Of a stretch of DNA of 64,000 nt, positions 33,334 through 44,100 are shown one piece after another. Positions within the stretch are counted from its first letter, which is position 1. Every line of letters begins with the position of its first letter. Below the pieces are notes generated by a model that saw nothing but the letters and a program-made list of their open reading frames with translations, did not search any database and was not told the DNA's origin. A program made the translations under genes and the position numbers. Source of the stretch: Cryptomeria japonica (Eukaryota; Streptophyta; Pinopsida; Cupressales; Cupressaceae); the NCBI RefSeq assembly GCF_030272615.1, contig NC_081413.1:551827136-551891135 (forward strand), read 5' to 3'.

Positions 33334-34059
33334 TTATGGAGTGGGCAATCCATGAGATCTGGGTGATGTTGGTAATTTGGAGAAACACATGGGTTCCAAA
33401 GAGTATTCTCCCATAGCTTGTTCTTTGATTTGCATTTTTTGCTTGAAATCTCCAGGTAATGATTTGGGTTTTGCCTTCGATAGATCTGATGTTGAGGATC
33501 TCTGTTTTTCCCTATTATGAGGAACCAAACTGTCCTGGGCTGCCCCCATTGCATTACAATGTTGAAATGGATTGTGATCAGCAGATATAGAGACCTCTTC
33601 TTCGTTATAAGGAAATTTGACACACTGGTGATACGTAGAAGGCACTGCTTGCATTTCATGTATCCAAGGTCGACCTAATAAAATATTGTATGTGAGGTCT
33701 ATGTCTAAGACCTGACACATAGTGTCCTTTTGCATTGGTCCAACTTGAATGGGTAACATCATGGTTCCTTTAGGTGACCTTTCTTCATCATCATATGCCT
33801 TTATGGTAATCTTTTTACGTGGATCAATAAACTCTTCTGAGAAGCCTAATGGACAGACAAGTTTTAAGGTACATATATTAAGTCTAGCTCCTCCATCTAT
33901 TAATACTCTTTTTACTCTATCTTTATAAATGATGACTTCAATATCGAGAGGAGTGTTATGTGGATGACTTAAGGAAGTATTATCATGCTCTGAGAAGGTG
34001 AGATTATGAGGCCCTGTCATATGAGTGACCATGGCTTGAAATTTGTCTGTATCAGCCAA
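33334..34059 (-). pseudogene. Tat protease region
   Basis: An open frame of 241 codons. It has KRVLIDGGARLNICTL (aspartic protease; the DGG-A form in place of DSGAS is normal for Tat) and MCQVLDIDLTYNILLGRPWI, the conserved C-terminal protease block. The stretch 32350-33330 between protease and RT is a linker with stops and no recognisable domain. Confidence 0.85.
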
Positions 34060-34434
34060 CTACGCAAAACTCCAGCTTGGATATCTATACTAGAATTGCT
34101 GAAACTATCACCAAAACACAAAAACATATTGGATTTTTGGTGTAGTGGTTGTCAACATGGTATGTCCCTTCAAGACATATTTCTGAGCTCTAGTTGTTAC
34201 ATTGACAGATTCATGATCATGTTTGTCTTGGATTGTGATGATATTCACATGATGGTCTTCAGCTGATATGTGATTGATGGTGTTATTGTAGATATGGTTG
34301 ATACGAGCTCCTCGTGTATCGTTTGAGGTTGAAGCTTCATCTTTGTTGTAGTTTGGAAGAGGATTTTTAAAGGCTCCGTGGTCACCATTTGTTTTGAGAC
34401 CATCTACCGTTAAATCACCTCGAACAATCATATC

Positions 34435-36049
34435 CTAAACAATGTTTTTCAATTTCATGCAATCGTTTGTTTGATGACCTTTGTTATCATGAAAATTACA
34501 ATAGTGTGAATCATTCCACCAAGGTGGTTTCATTTGGGGTTCATAGGTGCTGATTGGAGGCAAAGAGAGAATCTTGTTTGCTAGGAGCTCTCTGAATGCC
34601 GACTCTAGTGATTGTCCCAATGGTGTGAAGACATGTTTTTGGAAATTGTTATTGTTGTCGCGTGAATTGTTACTAGGTCGTTGATTCGTGGTTTTGTTTT
34701 GAGTATTGTTGGTGTTGTTTGTGTTGGGTTGACCTTGATTGATATTAGCGTTTGGATTAGCACCTTTAGGATTCTTTGTAGCTTGAGGATTTCCTAATAA
34801 TGTGAGCACTGGTTGCTTAGATTCTGGATCATGCGATTCATTGTTGCCTTCATTTTTGTTTCGAGTCCAGAATCGAGACTTGTCTAAGTTGCTGTTGTTT
34901 TGGTTATTGTAGCTTGATGAATTTGTTCCTTCTTTGAAGAATTTGAGCATTCCCTTTTTGACACATGCTTCCTCTACTTGAATGCCATTTTCAATCAATT
35001 TAGCGAAAGATGATATGCATTGGAGTTTGAGCCTGTAACTCATTTCACCATTCAAGTTGTCGATAAAAATTTCCATTTTCTCCTTTTCAAGAATGTCTCG
35101 AGGATATCGTGAAACCATACGTCGCCAGCGTTGAAGGAATATCATGAATGTTTCATTGTTCTTTTGTTTGGTGTTGCAGATGTCTAGCATAGTTATAACA
35201 TGTTGAATTTTATAGGAATATTGTGTTATGAACTTGTTAACCAATTCATCAAATGATCTGATAGGAGGTGTAATTTTGGATAACCATTCCATTGTTTTTC
35301 CTCCCAAGCTTCTGGGGAATAACCTCATCAGATAGGTGTCATCATGAGCAAATTCAAGACTCATGGTACAGAATTCTCTGACATGATCACGGGGATCACT
35401 TTTCCCATCGTACTTGTCAAATTTGGGAACGTCTGAATTTGGAGGAAAAGGGACCATGTTCAATTGTCTGTCAAATGGATAAGGACAAATTTTGTTTAAA
35501 GAGTACCGCACTGTTGTCCCTTGTTGCATGTCTTGCATTTGTCTTTGTAACATTTTCATTTGTTGAGTAAGGGCAACCAAAGGTGCATTGTTTTATCGAG
35601 GGAAGAGTTCCTCCCTCGTATTAATCCTAGGTTGAAACAGTGTATGGAACAGTATGTTTTGCTCTGGTATGTTTTGCTCGGGTATATTCAATTTTGGGAT
35701 ATTTTGTTCAGGTGTGTTTTGTTCAGGGTCTCAAATTTCTTCCTCTCTTTGTCTCTCTTGATATTCGTAATTTTGAGATCTTGTTCAAAAAATGTCTGGG
35801 TCAAGGTCCTCAGGAATTTTAACTCCTTTGCTCGTGAGCATGAGTAAGTATTTCTCTTTATCATTTTGCATGAGTCTTTCTACAAGCTTTTGGAATGAAG
35901 CACTTTCTTGGCATTCTTGAAGAAGTTCGTTAGTGATTTCAGGTTCCTCTAGAGGTGGACCTTCAAAGGATTAGATAACCTTTGATTCATGCTTGATTCT
36001 GGTGTTGCTTCGCTTTGTTTGTTTCGTTGAGAGCGAGTGATAGGCATTT
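34435..36049 (-). pseudogene. Tat gag
   Basis: The likely start is the ATG at 36047-36049, MPITRSQRNKQS, followed by a Ser/Gln-rich segment with stops. The gag core (35580-34435, 381 codons open) has the retrotransposon gag domain PKFDKYDGKSDPRDHVREFC, KTMEWLSKITPPIRSFDELV and KQKNNETFMIFLQRW. An Asn-rich linker and a knuckle of the Tat form HYCNFHDNKGHQTNDCMKL (C-X2-H-X4-H-X4-C) follow. The frame stops at 34434 with TAG after KNIV, where the family continues with Gln. 34431-34108 is the continuation towards protease. Confidence 0.85.
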
Positions 36050-36899
36050 TAGTAGAAGCTTTATGTGACAAAGGGGACAAAATCCTCTTTGATATGTGGC
36101 TCGGGGGTTGGTGGTTTAGGTCGGGGTGTGTTGAAAGTGATACACTTGTCGGGAAAGAATGGCGGATTGATCTTTCTCCCACGGTTTGTGATTTGACTGA
36201 ATGCGGATTTTTGACAATATGCTCTAGCCTTCAAAGGTTCTTTGTCAAATTCGTTGGATTTGTTTTGGATATAAAGTTTGATGTGATAAAGGAATATTCG
36301 ATGAGATTTGAAGAGTTGACTATTGATGTATACAAATTTATTTCTTTTGATAAATTTGGAAAAACTTGGCTGTTGTTTCTTCAATGTGGTGTTACGATAA
36401 ATATTCTTTCTTCTCAGAATATGGGGATTAATCATGCATAAGTAATCAATGGTTTCCTTTGATTTTTTTTGGATTCTGGTGATCTTGCTTTGAAAATTCA
36501 AGTTTTTACTTTATCAAAGTGAAGGTTTAGATGCCCCTTCATGACAAAGCGTGTCAAATGACATGGATAAAATCTCCTGATATGGAAACTTGATTTGACA
36601 ACTTGAGGTTTTAAGCAAGTGATTTTGAGATAAAATCTGTGAGATGATAAAGGATCCTTTTGATACTTGTGATGATGTTTCATGATTTTGATAGGATAGA
36701 TATGTTTTATTGTGCGATCAGTTTTAGATTTTTACAACGTTTGGTTGACACAAATTTTGCTCAAGAAATAGTTTTTTTTAAAGCTGTGTTTTTGCTACTC
36801 TGCTTTGACGAAAAATGATGCTGATGAAAAGAGGCTTCCAAAGATGTTTTCTAAATTTCAAAATTCCTCACTGTTTTGCCCTTTGTTTTTTTGATTCTG
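36050..36899 (-). other. Tat leader, no gene
   Basis: Between gag and the motif array. Some open stretches without database-like motifs that I recognise; codon content is not convincing. Probably untranslated leader of the genomic RNA. Confidence 0.4.
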
Positions 36900-37290
36900 G
36901 TCACGCGCTAAAATAGAGATAAGATGCGCTACTAAATTTACTTCATGCGCTAAAAGAATGACCACACGCATTAGGCTGCCCCCTGCTACGTGCTAAAGTT
37001 TTCGACTGTTTAAAATTTGTTTTCTGTCGGGCTCAAAAAGTTATGCGCTAGTATGGTTTTGTGACGTGCTAACTATTAAACCCTAAGTGCTAAAGTTTCA
37101 CTCCTACATGCTAAGCTGATGTTTCAATGTGCTAGGCTATTTTCTAGATGCACTAATTGTTTAACACTGTTTTAAATTTTTGGTTAAAACGCTATTGTTT
37201 TGACCAAACATGCTAACTTTATGCTTTGATGTGCTAACAAAAGTACCCTACGCGCTAAGAAGTTGTTCTCATGCGCTAAATTGCCCTAAT
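36900..37290 (-). repeat. ATGCGCTA array, inner right (about 16 units)
   Basis: Repeated ATGCGCTAA/ACGTGCTAA/ACGCGCTAA words every ~20-30 bp. On the minus strand this is TAGCGCAT, so it is inverted relative to the left array at 24370-24850. Confidence 0.85.
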
Positions 37291-38399
37291 TTTTCCTTTG
37301 GTTGGTTTTCTTTTTTTTCGGATTTGATTGTAAGTTTTTCAGTCTTGATGGATGATTTTTTGAAGTAGTAAATGCAAGCACAACATAGAAAAGACAACCA
37401 TTTTGCCTAATATAACAAAAAGTGTATGTTCTGCGAGGATGTGTTCAAATCCCCAATGTTTTAACAGGTTTGGATACAAATAATACACTTTAAGAAGACT
37501 CTTTATTCAAAGGTCATAAATAACATCATAGCCCACTAGTCTCGATACTCCATCAGCTCAAACAGCTGTGTCACCCCCTAGAGGGCGCCCATTTTTTTGC
37601 CTTTTGCCAGAAATTAACTCAAAGTGAATTGCTTCACAATTGAGTAGTTATCTTGGGAGATATATGGTGAGTGATCTTGGGGGCGGATTCTTCCCCACCC
37701 TTGCACTATGATGTTATAAATGTCTGGTTACTGACTCGGCTTAAGGTTTCTATTTTGATGGTTCATAATCAGGCTTCCTATTTGGCCGTCAGTGATAAAA
37801 TCCCTCAGGAGGCTTTCCAACCTTTAGAACAAAGGCTTTATGTATCTCGAGGATACTGGGGGAAGGCTAATCACTGCATGCAACCATTGAAAAGGACTTT
37901 CATCACTTTCCACTTTTGATTATAGTGGGTTGGAATACTTGGCATCAAAGTCGTTTCCCACTTAGGTCGTTCCCTTCACACCAGCCATAAATAGCTTTAA
38001 GAGTTCATTCCAACTACTCGGGAAGGCAGGTCTGCTAAAGGATTTAAAATGCTTGAAGTACTGAAAGCTTTAAGAGTGGTTTGGCTTTTTGATCACCTAG
38101 TTAAGGGGAGAGCATATACCTTCCACTTTTGAGACAAGGCAAACAATTTTTCTTTTTAGCCTTCAAGACAAATGATTTGCTAACTTCTATTGGGAGATGT
38201 TGCTCCAAAAAGAATGGTGTTAATTTTATTTCCCCAGATCAGTGATTATTTAATCTAAGAAAATAATTGAGTCAACAAAGCAAAAGTTCGATTTTTGATA
38301 ACAAAAGGAAACTGACAAAAGGGGAATAACTTCCCTCTTTTGATTGTAACAAAAGCTTTTAAGTGTGGTTCTTTCCTTTGCAATTTTTTTGAAATGAAT

Positions 38400-38560
38400 C
38401 CTTTTATACACCAAAGGATGGTGAGGTTCTTTTTATAGCTACTTTTGCAAAAAGGAAGGTTTGTATGGTTCTTTTTAAAGCCCAAAAATAAGTTTTCTCC
38501 TATGAAAGCAAGAAATGTTCTGATTTGTGGTTCTTTTTATAGCCCAAAAAAGTGAGTTCA
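38400..38560. repeat. short tandem repeat, GGTTCTTTTTATAGC
   Basis: Three to four imperfect units of about 60-70 bp around GGTTCTTTTTATAGC or GGTTCTTTTTAAAGC (38430, 38470, 38535), inside the Tat leader. No coding content. Confidence 0.6.
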
Positions 38561-38774
38561 ATTTTAAGAACAAAAGAAGTTCAGATTTTAAACTAACTTA
38601 ACTAAGTTAGTGAAAATTCTAACTATCTTAATATTTTAAAACTAAGCTCCCATCTGCAACAAATTGGTTAGAATCCTGCAAGGAAACAAGAGGAAAACAT
38701 TAGATGATTGGTGGACTTCAACAAGTCTACTTTTTATCTCCGGTTACAGATTTTAAATTTTTTATTTCTGTCTA

Positions 38775-39055
38775 TCAATGATGCGCTACAGAACAAACTA
38801 TATGCGCTACAAAATAACAATGATGCGCTAAAATAAATTGGTGATGTGCTACACTATTTTTGGGATGTGCTACTTTGTGTTTCGGAAGCGCTACTCTATT
38901 TTTCTCCTACGTCGAGACCTATAGGAAAAGTTTAGTATTCTAATGCGTTAATAAATAGACTTGATGCGCTAGATGATGGAGCCAACATGCTGAACAGTAA
39001 ACTAGATGTGCTAGGCTATTGACCAGATGCACTAGGGAATGCTTCCCATGCACTG
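38775..39055 (-). repeat. ATGCGCTA array, outer right (about 12 units)
   Basis: A second block of the same motif (GATGCGCTAC, GATGTGCTAC, GATGCGCTAG), ending about 70 bp from the primer-binding region at 39121. The stretch 37291-38774 between the two right arrays is non-coding leader with AAAAGTGAG and GGTTCTTTTTATAGC repeats at 38360-38560. Confidence 0.85.
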
Positions 39056-39120
39056 ATTCTCGTTTCCCGCAGACCTGCAAAAGTGGTTATATTTAAAAAC
39101 CGATTTGATATATGGGGTAA

Positions 39121-39143
39121 TGCCCCACAGTGGGTGCCAAAAA
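39121..39143 (-). other. Tat primer-binding region
   Basis: Minus strand after the LTR end reads TTTTTGGCACCCACTGTGGGGC. TGGCACCCACTGTGGGGC starts five bases into the leader and fits the position of a primer-binding site. I cannot name the tRNA with confidence. Confidence 0.6.
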
Positions 39144-40574
39144 TGTATGCGGAAAAAGCGAGTTGATAGAACTTAAAATGTGAAAAATGGAGTTCTAGGG
39201 AGCCTTGCTCCCACACCCACAGGACTTCTTGGTGCAAGCTATGGAGTCATGAGGTATGGCTCAGCTTCCCAAGATTGGTTCCATGGTTCTCTATCTTACA
39301 CGGTCCCTCAAACCAATATTTTTTCTCTCAGATCACTGAGCAAAATGGTTTAGGGATGACAAATGCAAGAACGAGGGATGCTTTTGTTGATTTTAAGATG
39401 AGATGCATCCTAAGCTATGCATGATGTTACAAATGCAATAAACTAGCTATAAGATGACAAGGTTAGTAAACAAGACTATCCTAGCATACTATATTAGTTT
39501 ATGATTTAAACTAAATGATATAGAACATACTCTAAACATGCATATTTAGATTAATTCTTATCTAAAAGAGAGGCTAAATGATGAGCATAAATGATATATG
39601 AAAGCTTGAATGCATTTGTGCATAAGTGTGATACTAAAAACTTGGATATGAAAATGGAGGAATGAGAGCTCTATTTATAGCAAAAATAGAGCAATGGATG
39701 GCCAGGATTGAAAGGTTTAATCAAGGGTCAAGTTTGAAAGTTGGGAATCCATGTTTGTAATTGGCACCAATGAAATGGTGACAATTGTCAACATAAGGTT
39801 GGTTGAGAAAAGAGGTTGGAGACATTAAATGCCTGAGAAGAGCTCATGGTTATCTTAGGGGGTAAGGTTTAAGCTCATGTTAGGGTTACCCATTGGATTA
39901 AGTTTTAATCCAAAGGATAAACTTTTGTGCAAATGATTAAGGGATAACCATGGTCAAAGCAATGAATGCTTGATGAGACCCTTGGGTTACATGGAGGTTG
40001 AGTTTAGGGAAATTCTTTAATCATGCTAGAGGGTTGAGTTAACCATTAATGGTTATGAAGACTTTGGGGATAACTTTGTAAGAGTTCTTCCAAATTTGGG
40101 GGCATTCAACAAGTTGGATAAAGGCTTTAATGCAATTTGAAGAATTTACTCCAAATTTGAGAAGTGACCTCCTTAAATTTAGGGAAAAGGGATAATGGAT
40201 GGGTTTGGGTGAATTAATTTGGTTTAGAAGAATCTAGAAGAGGTTAGAAAGAGGGTTAGGATGCAAGTGGAAGGTGTAGGATTTTGCAAGTGGGTGACTG
40301 AAAATAGGTTTTAATTGAATTTAATTCAATTTGGTTGCAATTAAATAAATTAGATTTATTTAATTTAGGATAACTATTTTAATTAAATTTGAATTTAATT
40401 AAAAAGTGGACAGGGGCTTTAATTGAATAAAATGAATTTATCCTATTAAATGGTATAGTGAATTTAATTGAGTAATTTACTTAATTAAATAGAGGAATGT
40501 GGATAATTTAATTAAATAGAGAGATGAACATAAAAATATTCATTTAGGAATATGGTCATTTTTATACGTCTACA
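39144..40574 (-). repeat. Tat element 5' LTR
   Basis: 1431 bp, partner of 22347-23797. Close similarity of the pair suggests a younger insertion than the copia elements here, although gag-pol already carries many stops. Confidence 0.93.
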
Positions 40575-41395
40575 ACTAGAGTTTCCCAGTGCTGTTGAGG
40601 AGTTTTCCTTTCCACCTCGCCAACTTATTTTGCAACCTTTCTAAAATAGAAGTCCAAAAGGTTGGGGTCACATCCTTGATAGTTAGAGGAAGACCAAGGA
40701 ATGTTCTAGGAAGGACCGCACTCTGACAATTAAGGATGGCTTTGATTTTAGTCTACAAGTCCTCCTTAGTGTTAAAACAAGTATAAACTACTTTTTTCAT
40801 AGTTGATATGCTACCTTGAATTCTTGGCATAATTTGTTAGAAAGGCCCTCAATTCTCTAGCTTCGACCACTAAAACCTTTCCAAATAAGCTAGTATCATC
40901 CATAAACTAATGCAAAACAGTAGGAGGGATGGTGAAGGCCACTTTAACACCTTGAAGCATACCTATACTCACCAGATTCATGAGGCAATTCATGTCCAAG
41001 ACTTTAGCTAAGATGATAAATAAGGGGACAACAAGTCTCCTTGTCTAATACCCTTGGTTGAGCACTACAAAAAAAGTCCTCGATACACCATTAATCATAA
41101 TCAAGAATCTAACAATTTCAATACATTGTCTAATAAGATTGATAAGCCTCTCTTGAAACCCCAGTTTCATAAGAACTTTAAAGAGGAATTCCCATTGAAC
41201 CCTATCATAGGCCTTCGAAATATCAAGTTTGAGGACCATACTTGGCAAGCAACACCTATTCATAGAATGCATAACCTCATGGGTAGTAATAACAACATCC
41301 AAAATTTGTCTCCTCAATACAAAACCTTTCTGATTACACTTGATAAAACCATCTAGAAAGGGTTTAATTAGGGTAAGTGCAGGGTAATGGGTCAC
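40575..41395 (-). pseudogene. L1-type LINE ORF2, RT core
   Basis: Minus strand. PFLDGFIKCNQKGFVLRRQI, VLKLDISKAYDRVQWEFLFK and VLMKLGFQERLINLIRQCIE are the conserved non-LTR RT blocks (41413-41045). The continuation across a frame change, RQGDLLSPYLFIIL, and a FMDDT-type active site lie near 41000-40900. It joins 22346 across the Tat element and 42640 across the GC-motif insertion. Confidence 0.85.
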
Positions 41396-42640
41396 AAATT
41401 GGCAGAAGTCCATGCATTGGAAAATGTGCTCTTAGAAACGGGGGCCCGTTTTCAAAAAGTAGGGGCCTATTTTTGCTTCGGGCCCTCGAGGCAAAAAGTA
41501 ACAGGGGCCCGGGGCCCAAGGTGAAACTAAATAGGCCCCTGTTTTGGTCTCAAATGGGGGCCCGCTTGAAAATGAAATGGGGTCCCGTTTTTAAAAAATG
41601 GGCCCCCATTTTTAAATCTGATTTCACCCATTTTGTTTCGAGCGCATTTTGTCATTTTTGGACAGTAACAATAATTTTAGGAATGGTCCCCCATTTCATA
41701 AACAATCCCCCATTTCATAAACGAGCCCCCGTTTTCAAAATGGGGCCCCGTTCTGTGAAATTTGATTCCACAACCCGCCACTTGCCTCAGGATTAGGTCC
41801 AGGATAGGCCTAAGATGGCCACACTGGAGACATGGACCTGCAAATTCAAATCTTCATGAACAAAAGCACAAATATGAACTTCTGAAATAGTTTATGTGCC
41901 TCTAATTAGAATTTTTTATACGAAATTAAAACCCATTTTAGATTATACTGTTTAGATTCTAAATATGTAATTTAAAAAAAAAATGATTATTTTAACTATT
42001 TTTCATTTAATTTATACTAAATTGGGTCCATAAACTTGAAATATTACCTAATTTTGTTAATTTAATAACTTTTTTATTTTAATGAATTTTGAAAAGAAAT
42101 TAAATGTCATCAATCTACACAAATTCTTTTCTATTTAAAAAATAAAAGTAAAAAAAATGTTAAGTTTACGTCAAATTATGTGGGTCGTACACGTGAAATT
42201 TTTAAAAAGATATTTACAGTCATTAAAAAATTAATTAAAAAAAATATTTTAAAAAAAATACAAAAAATATGATCATCAATCTTCAGTGTGTTACAAACTA
42301 TTTTCCCAAAATTGTTTGAGAAAATAATTTTAATTGTGTCAAAAAGTGTGGGTCGTAAACATGCATGGTATGGTCTTGAAACATACATTTTTAAAACATA
42401 GTTTTTAGAATTCCATTCAAAAAGTTATTTTTTATTATGTGGGTATTAAAATAAATTACATATTTGGAAAGTAGACTCAGAGGGATATCTTTTATATTAC
42501 TAACTTTTTCCAAGATTCAGTCTCCAAGTGTTTCAAAATTTAAGCTCAAATGAGACAAAACCTGAAAATCGGGGAATACACTTCCACTTTTTGGCCAAAA
42601 AGTGGACTCATATTCTTGCACTAGCCCATTATATTCACTA
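41396..42640. mobile_element. unclassified insertion in LINE with GGGGCCC motif array
   Basis: Interrupts the LINE between FSKVLVNIM and the following RT block. One end (41430-41760) is an array of GGGGGCCCGTTTT and its reverse complement AAACGGGGGCCC / CCCCCATTT, about a dozen units in both orientations. The rest (41800-42640) is AT-rich, with a TGTGGGTCGTAxACATG word twice (42178, 42347) and no reading frame. The other end reads GGCCAAAAAGTGGACTC. I find no convincing terminal inverted repeat or target duplication, so the class is unknown. Confidence 0.6.
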
Positions 42641-44100
42641 GGACTTTAGAAAATATTTAATAGATTGTGTTTCATAATTTGATTGGTCTAAAGTTCATAA
42701 GTTTCTTAGGCTCTTGATTTTTAGGAACTAAGGCAATGAAGGTGTTGTTGAGCCTTTTTAACAATTTTCCAGTTCTAAAGAAATCCTTAGTTGCCATAGT
42801 AACCTCAAATCCTATAATATCCCAGAACTCTTGGAAGAATGCTAGTGGGAAATTGTTAGGGCCCGGTGCTTTAAAAGCACCCATAGAGAAAACAATAGTC
42901 TTAACTTCATCCTTCATGACAAGGGCAAGGATCTGGTCATTGTTAGCAAGATTGAGTGCCATAGGGAGACACTGAAAGGGATGCTCTTCAAGAGAAAAAT
43001 AATTCCCCCACCATCCTCTCTATAAGAATTGCTAAAATAATCGACAACCAAACCCCCCAATCGATAATCCTCTATAACTTCTTGGTATAAGTCATTCCTC
43101 AAACTCTATATAGAATTTCTCTTTCTGTGCTTGCTTGCTAACCTGTGGGAAAAAGCAGATTAGTTCCCATCTCCTTCTTTCAGCCATTGAACCCTTGATC
43201 TTTGTTTCCAAAAGATCTCCTCCCTTCTTAATATTTCATTGCACTATCCTCTCAAATTCTCTTCTTCGGAATGGGTAATATGAGAATAATCACCCATAGC
43301 AACTACCTTTTAGATGGATTCCATTTTTGAGTTGATTTATTTCTTTTGAGTGAAGATATCCCCAAAAGTAACCCAATTCCAAACTTTCACCCACTTCTTA
43401 ATGAGATCCAGTTTCTACAAAACACAAAATATAGTCGAGCCCTGCACAGGAGCACCCCACCAGTTTTAAATACAACTCCTAATTTCATAGTAGAAAGGGT
43501 GAGGTCCACTTGGAAGGTTGTCTATCCAATGCAAAAGAACATGATTATGGTTTGACACAGTCTTCCAGAGGGCATTAAGTGTGGCATTGCATTCAATTTC
43601 CCAATTGGCAGATACAAGAAACTATCAAGCCAAACTTGGATAAGGCTTTTCCCTTTACGATTGTTAGACCAAGTGAAGGGTTGTCTTGTCAATTCAATAT
43701 CAGAAAGGTTTGCCTTGCTAATGAAGTCTGTCAAATCAGACATACTAATGGAGTAACCTTTGATCTTTTCAAAGGGGAATAAAGGTGAGCTAAAGTCTCT
43801 AGCCACCATCCATAAATAATCTTGTTCATTTATAATAAAAGTAGGAATCTCTTCCCACACTATTTTGTGGCCAGAACGGGTGTTAGAGGCATAAACATTA
43901 AAAAGTTGCCATGAGAAGTTATTTGAGTTGAATGAAACCACTAGATAATTTGGTGAAGAGGAAAGGATATCCCCTTTTAGTTTTCTAGGGTCCCACATAG
44001 TAGCCACTCCCTAGAAGCTCCATTAGTATCACTAATGAAGAAGATAGACCCTAGCCATATGGTGTTAGCAATCGTGGAAAAGGTTTTTATAGTAATCTCA
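42641..44100 (-). pseudogene. L1-type LINE ORF2, endonuclease and RT start
   Basis: Minus strand. The C-terminal half of an apurinic-type endonuclease (44007-43522) has WQLFNVYASNTRSGHKIVWE, VARDFSSPL (family GDFN) and SDIELTRQPFTWSNNRKGKS. A linker of stops follows, then ALNLANNDQILALVMKDEVK, MGAFKAPGPNNFPLAFFQEF (RT block 0/1) and LNNTFIALVPKNQEPKKLMN. The FRPI end at 42672 continues to 42640. The LINE 5' end and ORF1 are not visible upstream of 44100. Confidence 0.82.

Larger units (their letters stand above)
22347..40574 (-). mobile_element. 18.2-kb Tat-lineage Ty3/gypsy element
   Basis: LTRs 22347-23797 (1451 bp) and 39144-40574 (1431 bp) are highly similar direct repeats, TGTATGCGG...TCTACA. 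The target duplication is perfect: ACTAG at 22342-22346 and 40575-40579, inside a LINE. Minus-strand gag, protease, RT, two RNase H regions and integrase occupy 36047-28668. The second RNase H, of archaeal type, defines the Tat lineage. A plant-mobile-domain ORF lies on the opposite strand at 25440-27252 between integrase and 3' LTR. Both internal ends hold arrays of a TAGCGCAT motif in opposite orientation. Confidence 0.93.

Noticed and set aside
36061-36501. 146-codon minus-strand frame in the Tat leader
   Set aside because: It overlaps the gag start in another frame, has no motif and is not supported as an extra ORF.
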